From contig QHYI01000149.1 of the NCBI GenBank assembly GCA_003223245.1, positions 1 to 33,349 on the forward strand: a stretch of DNA of 33,349 bases, given 5' to 3'. Numbering within the stretch: position 1 is the first letter of the stretch; every line of letters begins with the position of its first letter. Under the pieces are notes generated by a model that saw nothing but the letters and a program-made list of their open reading frames with translations, did no database searches and was not told the DNA's origin. The stretch comes from Acidobacteriota bacterium (lineage in GTDB: Bacteria > Acidobacteriota > Terriglobia > Acidiferrales > UBA7541). Made by a program: the position numbers and the translations under genes. Of the stretch, positions 9,893 to 19,037 are shown one piece after another.

Positions 9893-10942
9893 GTGAAGGT
9901 GCTCGTTACCGGAAGCAGCGGCTTGATCGGTTCGGAGGCAGTAGAACATTTTGACCGGCAGGGCCATGAGGTCACCGGCATAGACAACAATATGCGCCGC
10001 GTCTTCTTCGGACCGGCCGGAGACACGTTGTGGAATCTGGAGAGGCTGAAGCGCCTAACAAGGAGTTTCAAGCACGCCGCGCTGGACATTCGCGACCGCG
10101 CGGCGATCGAAGAGCTTTTTCGAACGCAGCGCTTTGATTTGATTGTCCATTGCGCGGCGCAACCTTCGCACGACAAGGCCAGGGACATTCCGCTGCTGGA
10201 TTTCGAGGTAAACGCCTTGGGGACGGTCAATTTGCTCGAGGCTACGCGGCAACACTCGCCAGGGGCAGTGTTTGTGTTCCTAAGCACGAACAAAGTATAT
10301 GGCGACGCTCCGAACGAAATCCCTCTGAAAGAGCTCGAGAAGCGCTACGACTACGCACGCTCGGAAGATTATGAAGGCATTGATGAATCGTGCCGGATTG
10401 ACCGCACGCTGCATTCGCTCTTCGGGGCTTCCAAAGCGGCCGCCGACCTTGTCGCTCAAGAGTACGGGCGGTACTTCAAGATGAACGTGGGCATTTTTCG
10501 CGGCGGTTGTTTGACCGGCCCCGCGCATTCCGGTGTGGAGCTGCACGGGTTTTTGTCATACTTGGTGAAAGTCACGCTGCGAGGCGGCATGTATTCCGTT
10601 TTCGGCTACAAAGGCAAGCAGGTGCGCGACAACATCCACAGTTACGACGTGGTGCGCGCGCTCGAGGAGTTTGCGGCGAATCCGCGGCCCGGCGAGGTGT
10701 ATAACCTCGGCGGCGGACGCGCCAACAGTATCTCAATACTGGAAGCGATCGAGCGCATCGAGCAGATGAGCGGCAAAACATTAACGTGGCAGTATGTCGA
10801 GGATGCTCGCAAGGGCGACCACATCTGTTACATCTCGAACCTCGGAAAATTCAAGCGGGATTATCCCAACTGGAAAATCACGCGCAGCCTGGACAGGATT
10901 CTCGAAGAGATCATCGCGTCCCAGCGGCAGCAGTTGAAGTAG
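9893..10942 (+). CDS. NAD-dependent sugar epimerase/dehydratase (CDP-paratose/tyvelose 2-epimerase-like)
   Basis: 349 residues from GTG at 9893, chosen because [13 protein letters not shown] is the canonical beginning of an extended short-chain dehydrogenase; an upstream in-frame start at 9761 would add 44 unrelated residues. The Rossmann motif is GSSGLIG (7-13). Typical family stretches are [20 protein letters not shown] (31-50), STNKVYGD (131-138) and [13 protein letters not shown] (174-186). The catalytic YxxxK is represented by Phe177-G-A-S-Lys181, so the usual Tyr is Phe; I recall the same SLFGASK in close relatives, which would make it a family trait and not a mutation. The protein acts on a nucleotide sugar, probably for surface-glycan synthesis. 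It is followed at once by glycosyltransferase and carbamoyltransferase fragments, the remains of the same locus. Confidence 0.85.
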   Translation: MKVLVTGSSGLIGSEAVEHFDRQGHEVTGIDNNMRRVFFGPAGDTLWNLERLKRLTRSFKHAALDIRDRAAIEELFRTQRFDLIVHCAAQPSHDKARDIPLLDFEVNALGTVNLLEATRQHSPGAVFVFLSTNKVYGDAPNEIPLKELEKRYDYARSEDYEGIDESCRIDRTLHSLFGASKAAADLVAQEYGRYFKMNVGIFRGGCLTGPAHSGVELHGFLSYLVKVTLRGGMYSVFGYKGKQVRDNIHSYDVVRALEEFAANPRPGEVYNLGGGRANSISILEAIERIEQMSGKTLTWQYVEDARKGDHICYISNLGKFKRDYPNWKITRSLDRILEEIIASQRQQLK

Positions 10943-11223
10943 GCTACTCGCGCGGAAAGGAAGTGCAGGCACGCCAAGCTCACGTTTTTTACTACAGCGA
11001 AATCCTCCCGAGGGTACGATGGGATCATCGAGCGGAATGCGTTGCAGAGCTGGACACGGCTGCATCGGGATGTGCAAGTCATTCTCTTTGGTAACGAAGA
11101 AGTCGCGGCACAAACCGCCAAGCAACTGCAAATTCGCCACGAACCTCACGTAGCACCCAATGAGTTTGGAGCCAAGCGGCTCGATACTATGTTTTCCCGC
11201 GCGCAAGCTGTCGCCCGGCATGA
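10943..11223 (+). pseudogene. Glycosyltransferase remnant (N-terminal part only)
   Basis: Directly after the epimerase stop, the frame of 11042 reads KLTFFTTAKSSRG...IIERNALQSW, then DVQVILFGNEEVAAQTAKQL, HEPHVAPNEFGAKRLDTMF and SRAQAVARHD. This is the N-terminal 80-90 residues of a known family of glycosyltransferases (compare the usual ...EVILFGDEEGAAE...NEFGTPLLN...FERAQELARHDLLCYVNADI). After ARHD the similarity ends, where an intact gene would continue with the DxD-like NADI region. There is no ATG, GTG or TTG in this frame between the previous stop and 11042, so the start also appears lost. Presumably the second gene of an epimerase-glycosyltransferase-carbamoyltransferase operon. Confidence 0.7.
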
Positions 11224-11230
11224 TCTGTCG

Positions 11231-12002
11231 GCGCGTGGGAAGCGACCTCCATTTGGCATGGCCACAACGGCCGGCTCGAACATGTGCAGACAATTCCTTT
11301 CCCCGACTCGATTGGTTTTTTTATAGCGGCTTCGCGGGGTTTCTGGGGTTTCAGCCCAACAGCGATGAATGGAAAGTGATGGGCCTCGCGCCTTACGGAC
11401 AGCCAGGAATTGATTGGACTTCTTTTATTGATGCGAAGGCGGTGCCGTACCGCGTTCATGCGCGGCAGTTGGCTACCAACGGCGCAGCACCCTATGCGCG
11501 GATGTCCTTGGTGCTTGGTCCGCCACGCAAGGCGGAAAGTGAAATCGAGGACCGTCACAAAAACATTGCCTACGCCGTCCAGGATGCCTGCGAAGCCGCC
11601 ATGAGCGCCAAGGTCAATAATGCCGTGAAATTCCGCGAATGGTGGCGGCCTTTTGCTCCCTCGCTCAAGAAAGAAGCCGCGGGCGAGTACCTGGAGACCG
11701 CCATGGATTCGCCGTTTATGATTCTGACAGCGCAAGTACGACCCGAGAAGCGCGGCGTGATTCCGGCTGTTACGCATGTAGACGGCAGTGCGCGTCCGCA
11801 AACCGTGGAGAAAGATATCAATCCCCTCTATTGGCGCCTGATCGATGCATTCGAGAAGCGCACTGGCGTGCCCGTGGTCCTGAATACTTCTTTTAATTTG
11901 CGCGGAGAAGCCATCGTACACACTCCAACGGACGCGATTCGCACGTTCTTTAGTTCCGGGATGGACGCCCTCGTCATCGGAAGCTTCCTGGTCGAAAAAT
12001 GA
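11231..12002 (+). pseudogene. Carbamoyltransferase (NodU/CmcH type) remnant with frameshift and internal deletion
   Basis: The family is normally about 550-600 residues. Here about the first 170-200 are missing. From 11239 a first frame gives EATSIWHGHNGRLEHVQTIP and FPDSIGFF; after a run of seven T (11316-11322) the similarity continues in another frame as YSGFAGFLGFQPNSDEWKVM, GLAPYG. One more T would restore the frame. The protein then reads NIAYAVQDACEAAM (ending near 11600) and jumps to VNNAVKFREWWRPFAPSL, lacking roughly 170-190 residues that normally separate these blocks. The C-terminus (NPLYWRLIDAFEKRTGVPVV, LNTSFNLRGEAIVHTP) is well preserved. Carbamoylation of a sugar in a surface glycan would be its original role; it should now be inactive. 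The 280-codon frame from 11160 could be miscalled as a gene. Confidence 0.8.
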
Positions 12003-12193
12003 GTCCTCGCGAATGATCCGGCAAAGCGTCGTTGCGCTTCTAGGGATGGGCTGACACTCCAACGGACGCTGTAGAAGAATATTGCCGGTCCCCTTTGGGC
12101 GGAACGCGGTTGGAGCGCGCTCTACGGCGCCGGGCGCGAGCCTGGAAAGGCAATACCGAACCCTCACCCCACCATCGGTTCTTACCCTTTTGG

Positions 12194-14401
12194 CTACCAG
12201 TTCCTGGCCAGCACCGTAATGATCTTGGCGAGAGCGTCGAGGTCGCGAGTGTCGATGACCTCCCCTGGGGAATGCGAATAGCGCAGCGGCCAACCGAGCG
12301 GAATGTTCACCGAGCCATAGCGCGTGAAGACTGCGCCATCGTTGCCGCCGCCGGTCACGCCATATTGCACGGGAATGTTGTTGTCCCGCGCGAGCTTGAC
12401 GACGCGATCCACGAATTCGCGGGGAGTAATGTTGGAATTGTCGACCGCACGAATGACAAAGCCTTTGCCAATTTCGGCGTCAGCGAAGCGCTTCGATTCG
12501 AGCGGTGAATCGGAACTAACGAAAGTATCGATGGCAAAAACAAAATCGGGCGTGTGGCCTTCTTTGGCTGCGCGCTCCGCGTACGCAGCGGCGCCTTTCA
12601 GGCCGACTTCTTCTTCCGTGGACCAAACAAACGTGGTGTCGCGCCCTGACCAGTCGGGACCGAGCGTCTTCACCGCTTCGATCAGCGCGGCACAGCCCAC
12701 ACGATCATCGAAGCTGCGCGCGTTGGCGCGTGCGCCCAGCAGCGGCCGATATTCTTTTGGGATCGTGACCCAATCTCCGACTTTGATCCCGAGTTTTTGC
12801 GTTTCTTCGGCGGAACGCGTGCCGACATAAATGTGCACAGGCTCTTCCATCGAACGCGGTCCGTGCGGCCATTCAAAGTTCTGTTGATCCCAGCCCAAAG
12901 GGAGTTCCAGCACGCCGCCGGTAGAAGTGCCGTCGCTCTTGTGAATCAACACGACATGCCCCAGAAAATATTCCGCGTAGCCGCCCCCCAGTACTGTCAC
13001 GAGCAGCCGGCCGTCCTCTTCAATCTTCTTAACCTCATAGCCGATCTCGTCCATGTGCGCAACAAACGCAATCCGCGGCGATTTACCTTCTGGCTTAGCG
13101 TCACCAAGATGCAGAATCAAGTTTCCCGCCGCATCCGTTTCCACTCTTTTTTGCAGTCTCGGATCCAAATGATTGAGGACCACTCTGCGCACGTTTTCCT
13201 CATGCGCGCTCGCACCGTAGGCTTCCACTAGTGGCTGTAGCGTTGAAATTTCGCCGCGAGCTAGGGAGCCTCCTTCGCCGGCCCCCATCCTCGACTTCGG
13301 AATTTGCAAATACGCTTCCAGCAATCTCTCCAGATCGCCGCTATCACTCAAGGAGACGGATTCGCCAGGAGTCACGGGCAAAAGCGTTGGAATACCGAGT
13401 TGCGAGAAGCGCTCCGGAAACACAGTCGGCTTGGTATAGCCAGCCATGCGAGGCGCAATTGCACTTACTGCCGTCAGTCGCTCCCCATCCGCTTCGGCAA
13501 CCGCTTTGATTTCGCTGGAGAACCCTTTCAGGGGCGCCGAGGCATCTGCAACCCCTAGCAGTACGCCGTCACCCGGCGCCGGAGTCGGGGAGCCGCTTTT
13601 CCTTTCTCCCTTGCTGCTTGGCGAAATGCGTCCCACAAAAATCATTTCATCCGGCTTTATCTCTTCTAGCAGCCGATTCAGACCGCGGCCGCCGGTCCAT
13701 TGTTGCGTCACAAACGCAATCGTCGTTGTTCCTTTTACTTTGCTGTCTTTCGCTCGCTCGAGCAACTGCAGCAACACGGCGCATCCAAAGCGATCGCCCG
13801 CGGCTGGTCCCGCTTCTCCGCTTTGCCCCAGGGGGAACCATTTCCGTTGCAGCGCGACAGGATCGAGAAGGTCTACACCGGCAGCACGCACATCGGCAGC
13901 GCTGGCGGCGCCAATGTCCACGTACATTTCGTCGGGATGATTCATTTTCGGTGGGTTCACGCGGGCCGGCTGAAGATGGATGCTGAGTCCAGCGAAAACT
14001 CCGGGGACTTTCTTACCGGAACGTGTCATGACCCACACGGGCTGGGCGAAATGCAGAGTGTCAAATACGGGATTGGGCGCCGCTTGCGGCAAGCGTTGCA
14101 CCTGCAAGAAACCATCCGGAGTGATATCGCTCACGACGTACCCCGGCTCGTCGATGGCGGTGACCAACAAGCGATGCGGCGAGCCGCTCCCGAAGCTGAC
14201 CCAAAGATTGCCAAGATTATCGTTTTTTGGAGAGAGACTGCGAAGCTGGCTGCGAATCTTCTCGATGAGCGGCTGCTCGTAACCCGAGACTGCTGGAATT
14301 TGCTCGAAGGGAGAAACATCCGAAGGAGTCTGCGCGCGTGCGGAACAAGCCAGGAACAACAGAAATAGCAGCCACCCTAGCGTCCGAACGCGCCAATTCA
14401 T
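12194..14401 (-). CDS. Secreted tandem M42 peptidase, N-terminal domain degenerate
   Basis: 735 residues, twice the usual M42 aminopeptidase length, with signal peptide LGWLLFLLFLACSARAQ. The second half (about 385-735) has all metal and catalytic motifs: AHMDEIGY (His449, Asp451), SFDDRVG (Asp565), STEEEVG (Glu596, Glu597), AIDTFVSSD (Asp625) and YSHSPGE (His710). The first half (about 28-370) shows the same order of blocks but without the ligands: TAIDEPGY (His replaced by Ala82), AGDRFG (202-206 region), VTQQWTGG in place of STEEEVG, and a C-terminal block with no His. It therefore looks like a fused duplication with one dead copy. AGGAG precedes the ATG by eight bases. It starts 38 bases after the ABC permease gene and is probably co-transcribed with it. 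Expected activity: periplasmic or extracellular metallo-aminopeptidase. Confidence 0.85.
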   Translation of the reverse strand: MNWRVRTLGWLLFLLFLACSARAQTPSDVSPFEQIPAVSGYEQPLIEKIRSQLRSLSPKNDNLGNLWVSFGSGSPHRLLVTAIDEPGYVVSDITPDGFLQVQRLPQAAPNPVFDTLHFAQPVWVMTRSGKKVPGVFAGLSIHLQPARVNPPKMNHPDEMYVDIGAASAADVRAAGVDLLDPVALQRKWFPLGQSGEAGPAAGDRFGCAVLLQLLERAKDSKVKGTTTIAFVTQQWTGGRGLNRLLEEIKPDEMIFVGRISPSSKGERKSGSPTPAPGDGVLLGVADASAPLKGFSSEIKAVAEADGERLTAVSAIAPRMAGYTKPTVFPERFSQLGIPTLLPVTPGESVSLSDSGDLERLLEAYLQIPKSRMGAGEGGSLARGEISTLQPLVEAYGASAHEENVRRVVLNHLDPRLQKRVETDAAGNLILHLGDAKPEGKSPRIAFVAHMDEIGYEVKKIEEDGRLLVTVLGGGYAEYFLGHVVLIHKSDGTSTGGVLELPLGWDQQNFEWPHGPRSMEEPVHIYVGTRSAEETQKLGIKVGDWVTIPKEYRPLLGARANARSFDDRVGCAALIEAVKTLGPDWSGRDTTFVWSTEEEVGLKGAAAYAERAAKEGHTPDFVFAIDTFVSSDSPLESKRFADAEIGKGFVIRAVDNSNITPREFVDRVVKLARDNNIPVQYGVTGGGNDGAVFTRYGSVNIPLGWPLRYSHSPGEVIDTRDLDALAKIITVLARNW

Positions 14402-14439
14402 GAAGGATTCTCCTCTTGAAAAAGCTCAGCTTGTCTGCA

Positions 14440-16092
14440 TCACCGGCACAACGCTTCGATCAGCGTTTCTTTCTTTGCTTCGGCCACGCGCGACAATGCG
14501 TCCAGCGAAGCAAAATAGCCGCCTACTGCCGCTACCGCAAGCAACGCGAAAGCTTCTGCAGGAAACCAGTGATTTTGCGTCCAGCGCCCGGTAAAGACGA
14601 CGACCGCCGAAATTCCCCCGAACACCAGCTGCGCACCAAAGGCGATGAGCACGGCCATCCCAGATTGCCGCCGGCCGCGCATCTGGCCAAATTCCAACTT
14701 GCGCGGAAAGTTTACAGAAGACCAGTTCGCTATACTCAACTGCCCGACGACGGCAAAGACAATGGCGGCCAAAGTGGCAATAAAGACGGGCGGCGACGGC
14801 AGACCCAGCCGCCAGGCCAGCGTCACCAGCGACAAACCCATTTCCACAGCGAGCACCAATAGCAGCATCAAATTCTTACCGAGAAACACGTCACGAAAGC
14901 GGAGCGGCGCCATGAAGTAGGTTTGAATTCCTTGGCCCTCGAACGCAAAACAGTTGTAGGCGGGCCCCATCAAAATAAGAACGAGATAGGCCATGATGCC
15001 AGGAAAAAGCATCTCCGGTGAGATCGGACGCTCCGCGAGCGGCGAGTGATTTCCGGAAAATTGCGCGCTGAAGATTAAAACGAGTGCTGGTGGCAGGATC
15101 AAAGTAAAAAAGGAAAAGCTATTGCGCGTAAGATAGCGGAATTCCTTGCGGACCACAGCAGCCACCTGCGGTGAAAGAGCACTCAGCCGATCGGGAGTGT
15201 CTTGTGTTCTAGCTATGGGCCGCACCGCAACAGGCCCAGGTGCAGCTGTCTCAGCTAATTCTTCGCCGCGATATTGCGCAGCGAAACGGCGCCAGAGAAA
15301 AAGACTAAACACCGCGGCATAAAGCAAGAGTCCGGCCAAACACAGAACAAGCCCGCCAAAATGAGCCTGCGCAGCCGCAGCTAACGCCCTTCCCGCAAGG
15401 GATGGAGGAAACCAAGCAAAATAAGGGGCGATTCGCAGCGCCAGCGGCCGCAACACCGGGCCATAGCGATTCACAAGGGGGTTGATGAGGTTGAGAGAAA
15501 CCATCGCGAGAATGAAAAAAGCGAAAAACAACTCGCGGGTCCGGCGCCGCGACAACAACCGCTCGAGCCAAGAACCTACGAGACGCTCCAGGGTCACGTT
15601 GAGCAGCGAGAACAGCACCACCACGAACAGCATCGCCGGCAGCAATCCCGGCTGCGCAGAAGCCACCGCAACCGTCATGGAAACCAGCCAACAGACGGAA
15701 GCCAGCGCGGAAAGGTCCGCAAGGCCGTAGGCCAAGCCGATGATGTAGAACGCGGTCGGATTCAGGGGAAAACGCAGCATCGTGCGGAATTCGAAACTGG
15801 TGCCGAAGCCTGCGGCGAAAATAGGAAATAATTGCCAGAAAAGGAAAATGCCCCAGAAGAGCAAACCCATCCAGGCCGGGCGGCCCTGGGAAAGAAAAGA
15901 ATAGGCTCCCGCAAAAAAGGCAAAACACAGCCCCAGCACGAAGACTCCCGCAAGAATTCCGACAACGATTAAGCCCAGGAGATGGAGGCGATGGCTCTCC
16001 TTCCGCAGGCCGTTGCAAAGAATGCGCCAGCGAAGTCCGGCAACCGCACGAATTTGCGTCAGAATCCCGGGGGAGCCGGCTACATCAGCCAT
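14440..16092 (-). CDS. ABC-2 type transporter permease
   Basis: 550 residues, strongly hydrophobic, with about 12 membrane segments in two groups (first group about 38-260, including LLGLIVVGILAGVFVLGLCF; second group from about 315, including FFTLILPPALVLIFSAQF and FIATLAAIVFAVVG). A cytoplasmic stretch with VAAVVRKEFRYLTRNSFSF precedes the second group, as in bacterial ABC-2 exporters with fused halves. The ATG lies inside the end of the ATPase gene (13-base overlap), which suggests translational coupling. No substrate can be assigned. The M42 peptidase gene follows 38 bases later, so this exporter may act on a peptide or on an envelope component processed by that enzyme; that link is inference. 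Confidence 0.85.
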   Translation of the reverse strand: MADVAGSPGILTQIRAVAGLRWRILCNGLRKESHRLHLLGLIVVGILAGVFVLGLCFAFFAGAYSFLSQGRPAWMGLLFWGIFLFWQLFPIFAAGFGTSFEFRTMLRFPLNPTAFYIIGLAYGLADLSALASVCWLVSMTVAVASAQPGLLPAMLFVVVLFSLLNVTLERLVGSWLERLLSRRRTRELFFAFFILAMVSLNLINPLVNRYGPVLRPLALRIAPYFAWFPPSLAGRALAAAAQAHFGGLVLCLAGLLLYAAVFSLFLWRRFAAQYRGEELAETAAPGPVAVRPIARTQDTPDRLSALSPQVAAVVRKEFRYLTRNSFSFFTLILPPALVLIFSAQFSGNHSPLAERPISPEMLFPGIMAYLVLILMGPAYNCFAFEGQGIQTYFMAPLRFRDVFLGKNLMLLLVLAVEMGLSLVTLAWRLGLPSPPVFIATLAAIVFAVVGQLSIANWSSVNFPRKLEFGQMRGRRQSGMAVLIAFGAQLVFGGISAVVVFTGRWTQNHWFPAEAFALLAVAAVGGYFASLDALSRVAEAKKETLIEALCR

Positions 16093-16868
16093 GAGAGTTC
16101 TTCCAGGCGCGGGCGCTCCGTGCCATCCTGGCCCACAATGGAGAGGAAAACTTCCTCAAGCGTTGTTTTTCCGCCAACCTCGCCGGAGATGCCTGCGCGC
16201 AGTTGTTCCAGGGAACCCTGTGCCACAAGCCGGCCTTTGTGAATGATGCCCACGTGGCTGCAAAGCCGCTCGACAATTTCCAACACGTGAGAAGTCAAAA
16301 AAATCGTGGTGCCACGTTCGGTCATGCGGCCAAGAAGAGCCTTGAGCGCGCCCGCCGCCAGAGCATCGACGCCTTCGAAGGGCTCATCCAGAAACAAAAT
16401 GCGTGGCCCGTGAATGACCGCTGCCGCCAGAGCGAGTTTCTTCTGCATGCCATGCGAGTAATCCGCAATCAACGTTTTAGGCCGGTCGGCCAGGTGCATG
16501 AAGTCCAGCAATTCGTTCGCTCGCCGCTGGGTCGTCGCGCGGTCCAATCCATACATGCGGCCAACAAACTGCAAGTATTCGGAACCGGTAAGGCGATCGA
16601 GAAGCCCCATGCCTTCCGGCACCACGCCGATTTGACGCTTCACTTCGAGCGGATGCGCGGCAAAATCCAACCCCACAAGCTCCATGCTTCCCGAAGTTGG
16701 AGCCAGCAACCCGGTAAGCATCTTGATGGTCGTGGATTTGCCCGCGCCGTTTGGCCCGAGGAAACCGAAAAACTGGCCCGCAGCAACCTGAAGGTCGATG
16801 CTGTCCACGGCAGTGAGGTTCCCGAATTTGCGGGACAGCTTTTGCGTGCGAATGGCAATTTCCGGCAT
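16080..16868 (-). CDS. ABC transporter ATP-binding protein
   Basis: 262 residues, normal length. Walker A GPNGAGKST is at 38-46, the signature YSHGMQKKL at 137-145 (the SHGM form is common in ABC-2 exporter ATPases), Walker B ILFLDEPFEGVD with Asp161-Glu162, and the switch His194 in LTSHVLEIVE. The gene has GGGAGAACGA before its ATG. It is the first gene of the three-gene set ATPase, permease, M42 peptidase. The histidine kinase gene ends 98 bases upstream on the same strand and could control or be transcribed with it. Confidence 0.92.
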   Translation of the reverse strand: MPEIAIRTQKLSRKFGNLTAVDSIDLQVAAGQFFGFLGPNGAGKSTTIKMLTGLLAPTSGSMELVGLDFAAHPLEVKRQIGVVPEGMGLLDRLTGSEYLQFVGRMYGLDRATTQRRANELLDFMHLADRPKTLIADYSHGMQKKLALAAAVIHGPRILFLDEPFEGVDALAAGALKALLGRMTERGTTIFLTSHVLEIVERLCSHVGIIHKGRLVAQGSLEQLRAGISGEVGGKTTLEEVFLSIVGQDGTERPRLEELSWLM

Positions 16869-16966
16869 TCGTTCTCCCTAAGAAAGGCCAGCACCGGGGA
16901 TGAAAAACTCTAACATGAGTCGCACACGGTTTAGTGAGATGCAGCAGGAAGCTGGGGCGAAGGACT

Positions 16967-18784
16967 TCAGTTCTGCTTGCGGGGATTGGACCCCTGGGTA
17001 GTGAGCTGTTGCAATTCCCGGGCGGGCAGGGCCGCCAGAACGGCGGGCAATTCGACGCGAAAAACCGCGCCACCTTCCTGCCGGTTGTAGCAGAGAATCT
17101 TTCCGTTGTGCTCCTGAACGATTCCGAAGCAGATGCTCAGGCCCAGGCCCGTACCCTTGCCGACGGGTTTCGTCGTGTAGAAAGGGTCGAACACGCGATG
17201 AGGCTCTTTGATGCCGGGACCCGTGTCAGAGAATAAGACAACCACGTTGCCGCGATCGCGCATGGTTTTGATCGTCAGTACGCCACCTTTGTGCGCCTCC
17301 ATGGCGTCAACGGCGTTGCTGATGAGATTAAAAAAGACCTGCATGAGTTGATTTCCGTCTCCGCGCACTCCAGGAAGCACGGATTCGAGCCGCTGTTCGA
17401 TGCGTGTAGTGGAAGAGCGCAGGTCGAGCGCGCGAAGTTGCACGGCATTGCCCACTACGGTATTGATATCGAGAAGCGTGCGCTCGGCGGGAACCTGGCG
17501 CGCGAAACTGAGCAAATTTCCTACCAATGTTTTCGTCCGGCGAGCCTGTTCGCGGATTTTCGAGGCCGTTGAGCGCACCTTCTCCGGCAAGGCTTCATCA
17601 TCAGCCAGGAGATCCGAAAAGCCGAGAATGGCGGCAAGAGGATTATTGATTTCATGGGCCGCGCCCGCGGCGAGTTGTCCCAGCGAAACCAGCTTTTCCG
17701 TTTGAACCAGTTGTGCCTGGAGACGCTTGAGGTTTTCTAATGCTTGTTCCGATTGCACAAGCAAGCGGGCGCGGTCCGCCTCGGCAAAGTGGCTGCGCAC
17801 GAAGATCAAGGCCGCCAGCGGCAAGGCCGCGACCATGGTTGTAATCAGCCGAAAATCACGGACTTCCGGCACCCCGCCGTCAAAGTGCAGACTGAACAAG
17901 GCCAGGATGGGCAAAGAAATTACGGCGGCCATGGCCAAACGGTTCGACCAGACTTGGACGTTGCTAGGGGAATCCCTTCCCGAACTAAAGCCATCGTCCA
18001 CCAAAGCAGCATCCAGGTGCGTACGATTCAAATAGGCATTCAAACCAGCCAAAGCAAACCAGAAAAAAACGGAGATGAGCGGAAGGTCGTACAAACTCCC
18101 CGTGTAGTACTCGCCTGCGGCATTCTGAATATGGATGCCAAAAGAGATGAGCATGTACAAAGCGGATGCGCCTAGGAGGTGGGCATACACCGTCTTCCAT
18201 GCACTCTTGCTCTGCAACAACAAAGCGACGAGTCCGGCAACAATAACGGCGTTCTGTGTATTCGCGACGAGGTTGTAATTGTGATTGTACTGCGCGAGCG
18301 TCGGAGCAGCGTAAATCCACGGCAGAACAAAGAAGACGTAAATGAATGTCCACCAAGTTAGCAGCAGGCTAAAGTCCAAGTACCCGAGGCGAGCATGCAA
18401 CTCTTCGCGCTTCCGATGTGGCTGGAGGGTCAGCGCGGCCATCAAGGGAATGCCATGAAGGAACATAATCACGTCGCCGGGGTATAAGCCTGGGAACGGC
18501 TTGTGAAGGTAAACTTCATAATAGGTCCATTGAAACTGCCCGATCATCCAGAGGGTGCAGCTCAGGGCGATCAGCATCCAGAAGATGTTGCGCCGCCAGT
18601 ACGGAGTTCCGGCGTTAAGGAGCAACCCGGCGTTGGCCACCAGGGGCACGATGCACTGCACGACATTTCCAAACACAACCAGCGTTTGCGAGCCGCGCGG
18701 ATGCGACAGGGACATGCCGGCGTACACGACAAGGACAAACACCCATAGCCCTAGGGCCCAAGTAATCGCGCGGGAGGAAGTCAT
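16967..18784 (-). CDS. Membrane-bound sensor histidine kinase
   Basis: 605 residues from ATG at 18784; a TTG at 18844 would add 20 residues and has no better ribosome site. The first 330 residues form about nine membrane segments (WALGLWVFVLVVYAG, YLDFSLLLTWWTFIYVFFVLP, VIVAGLVALLL and others) with no known sensor domain recognised. A coiled linker (QALENLKRLQAQLVQTEKL) leads to the phosphoacceptor domain with GAAHEINNPLAAILGF, His377. N box FFNLISNAVDAM, G1 DTGPGIK and G2 GKGTGLGLS are intact, so the kinase should be active. No response-regulator gene is adjacent; it is an orphan here. The product of the ABC operon just downstream is a possible target. Confidence 0.88.
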   Translation of the reverse strand: MTSSRAITWALGLWVFVLVVYAGMSLSHPRGSQTLVVFGNVVQCIVPLVANAGLLLNAGTPYWRRNIFWMLIALSCTLWMIGQFQWTYYEVYLHKPFPGLYPGDVIMFLHGIPLMAALTLQPHRKREELHARLGYLDFSLLLTWWTFIYVFFVLPWIYAAPTLAQYNHNYNLVANTQNAVIVAGLVALLLQSKSAWKTVYAHLLGASALYMLISFGIHIQNAAGEYYTGSLYDLPLISVFFWFALAGLNAYLNRTHLDAALVDDGFSSGRDSPSNVQVWSNRLAMAAVISLPILALFSLHFDGGVPEVRDFRLITTMVAALPLAALIFVRSHFAEADRARLLVQSEQALENLKRLQAQLVQTEKLVSLGQLAAGAAHEINNPLAAILGFSDLLADDEALPEKVRSTASKIREQARRTKTLVGNLLSFARQVPAERTLLDINTVVGNAVQLRALDLRSSTTRIEQRLESVLPGVRGDGNQLMQVFFNLISNAVDAMEAHKGGVLTIKTMRDRGNVVVLFSDTGPGIKEPHRVFDPFYTTKPVGKGTGLGLSICFGIVQEHNGKILCYNRQEGGAVFRVELPAVLAALPARELQQLTTQGSNPRKQN

Positions 18785-18964
18785 AAATTCGAGGATTCCA
18801 GTATAGGCTTTGGCAGCAAGTTCACCGCTTTGGAAATTTCTCAAGATAGCTAGACTATAAACTACGTTGGCGGGGGCTGATTTTGATTAGGGTTTCGAAC
18901 ACAAGATGTGATTTCGGGTACTTCGATCTGGAGACGCGAGTGCTCGAACCACTCGAAAATCCGT

Positions 18965-19037
18965 ACGGCCCAAAAGTGTTACCTATGTCTTAGGTACGTT
19001 GTGTAACCCAGGTCTCCGGGCTGGACCCTGAGTTTAG
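18965..19037. other. Possible short IS481-like remnant next to tRNA-Ser
   Basis: The stretch contains GTGTTACCTATGTCTTA (18976-18992) and GTGTAACCCAGGTCTCC (19001-19017), two imperfect copies 25 bases apart. From memory these short GTTACC(T)ATGTCT blocks resemble sequence near the ends of IS481-family elements. No transposase is present and no boundary repeats could be fixed. The remaining 18785-18964 shows nothing recognisable. Confidence 0.3.

Noticed and set aside
9676-10293. 205-codon minus-strand frame
   Set aside because: Antisense of the epimerase gene; low-complexity Ser/Arg composition.
11160-12002. Intact 280-residue carbamoyltransferase
   Set aside because: It lacks the N-terminal third and a large middle segment, and the upstream similarity is in another frame, so it is a remnant.
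11187-12293. 368-codon minus-strand frame
   Set aside because: It covers the antisense of the carbamoyltransferase remnant and the end of the M42 gene; no family features.
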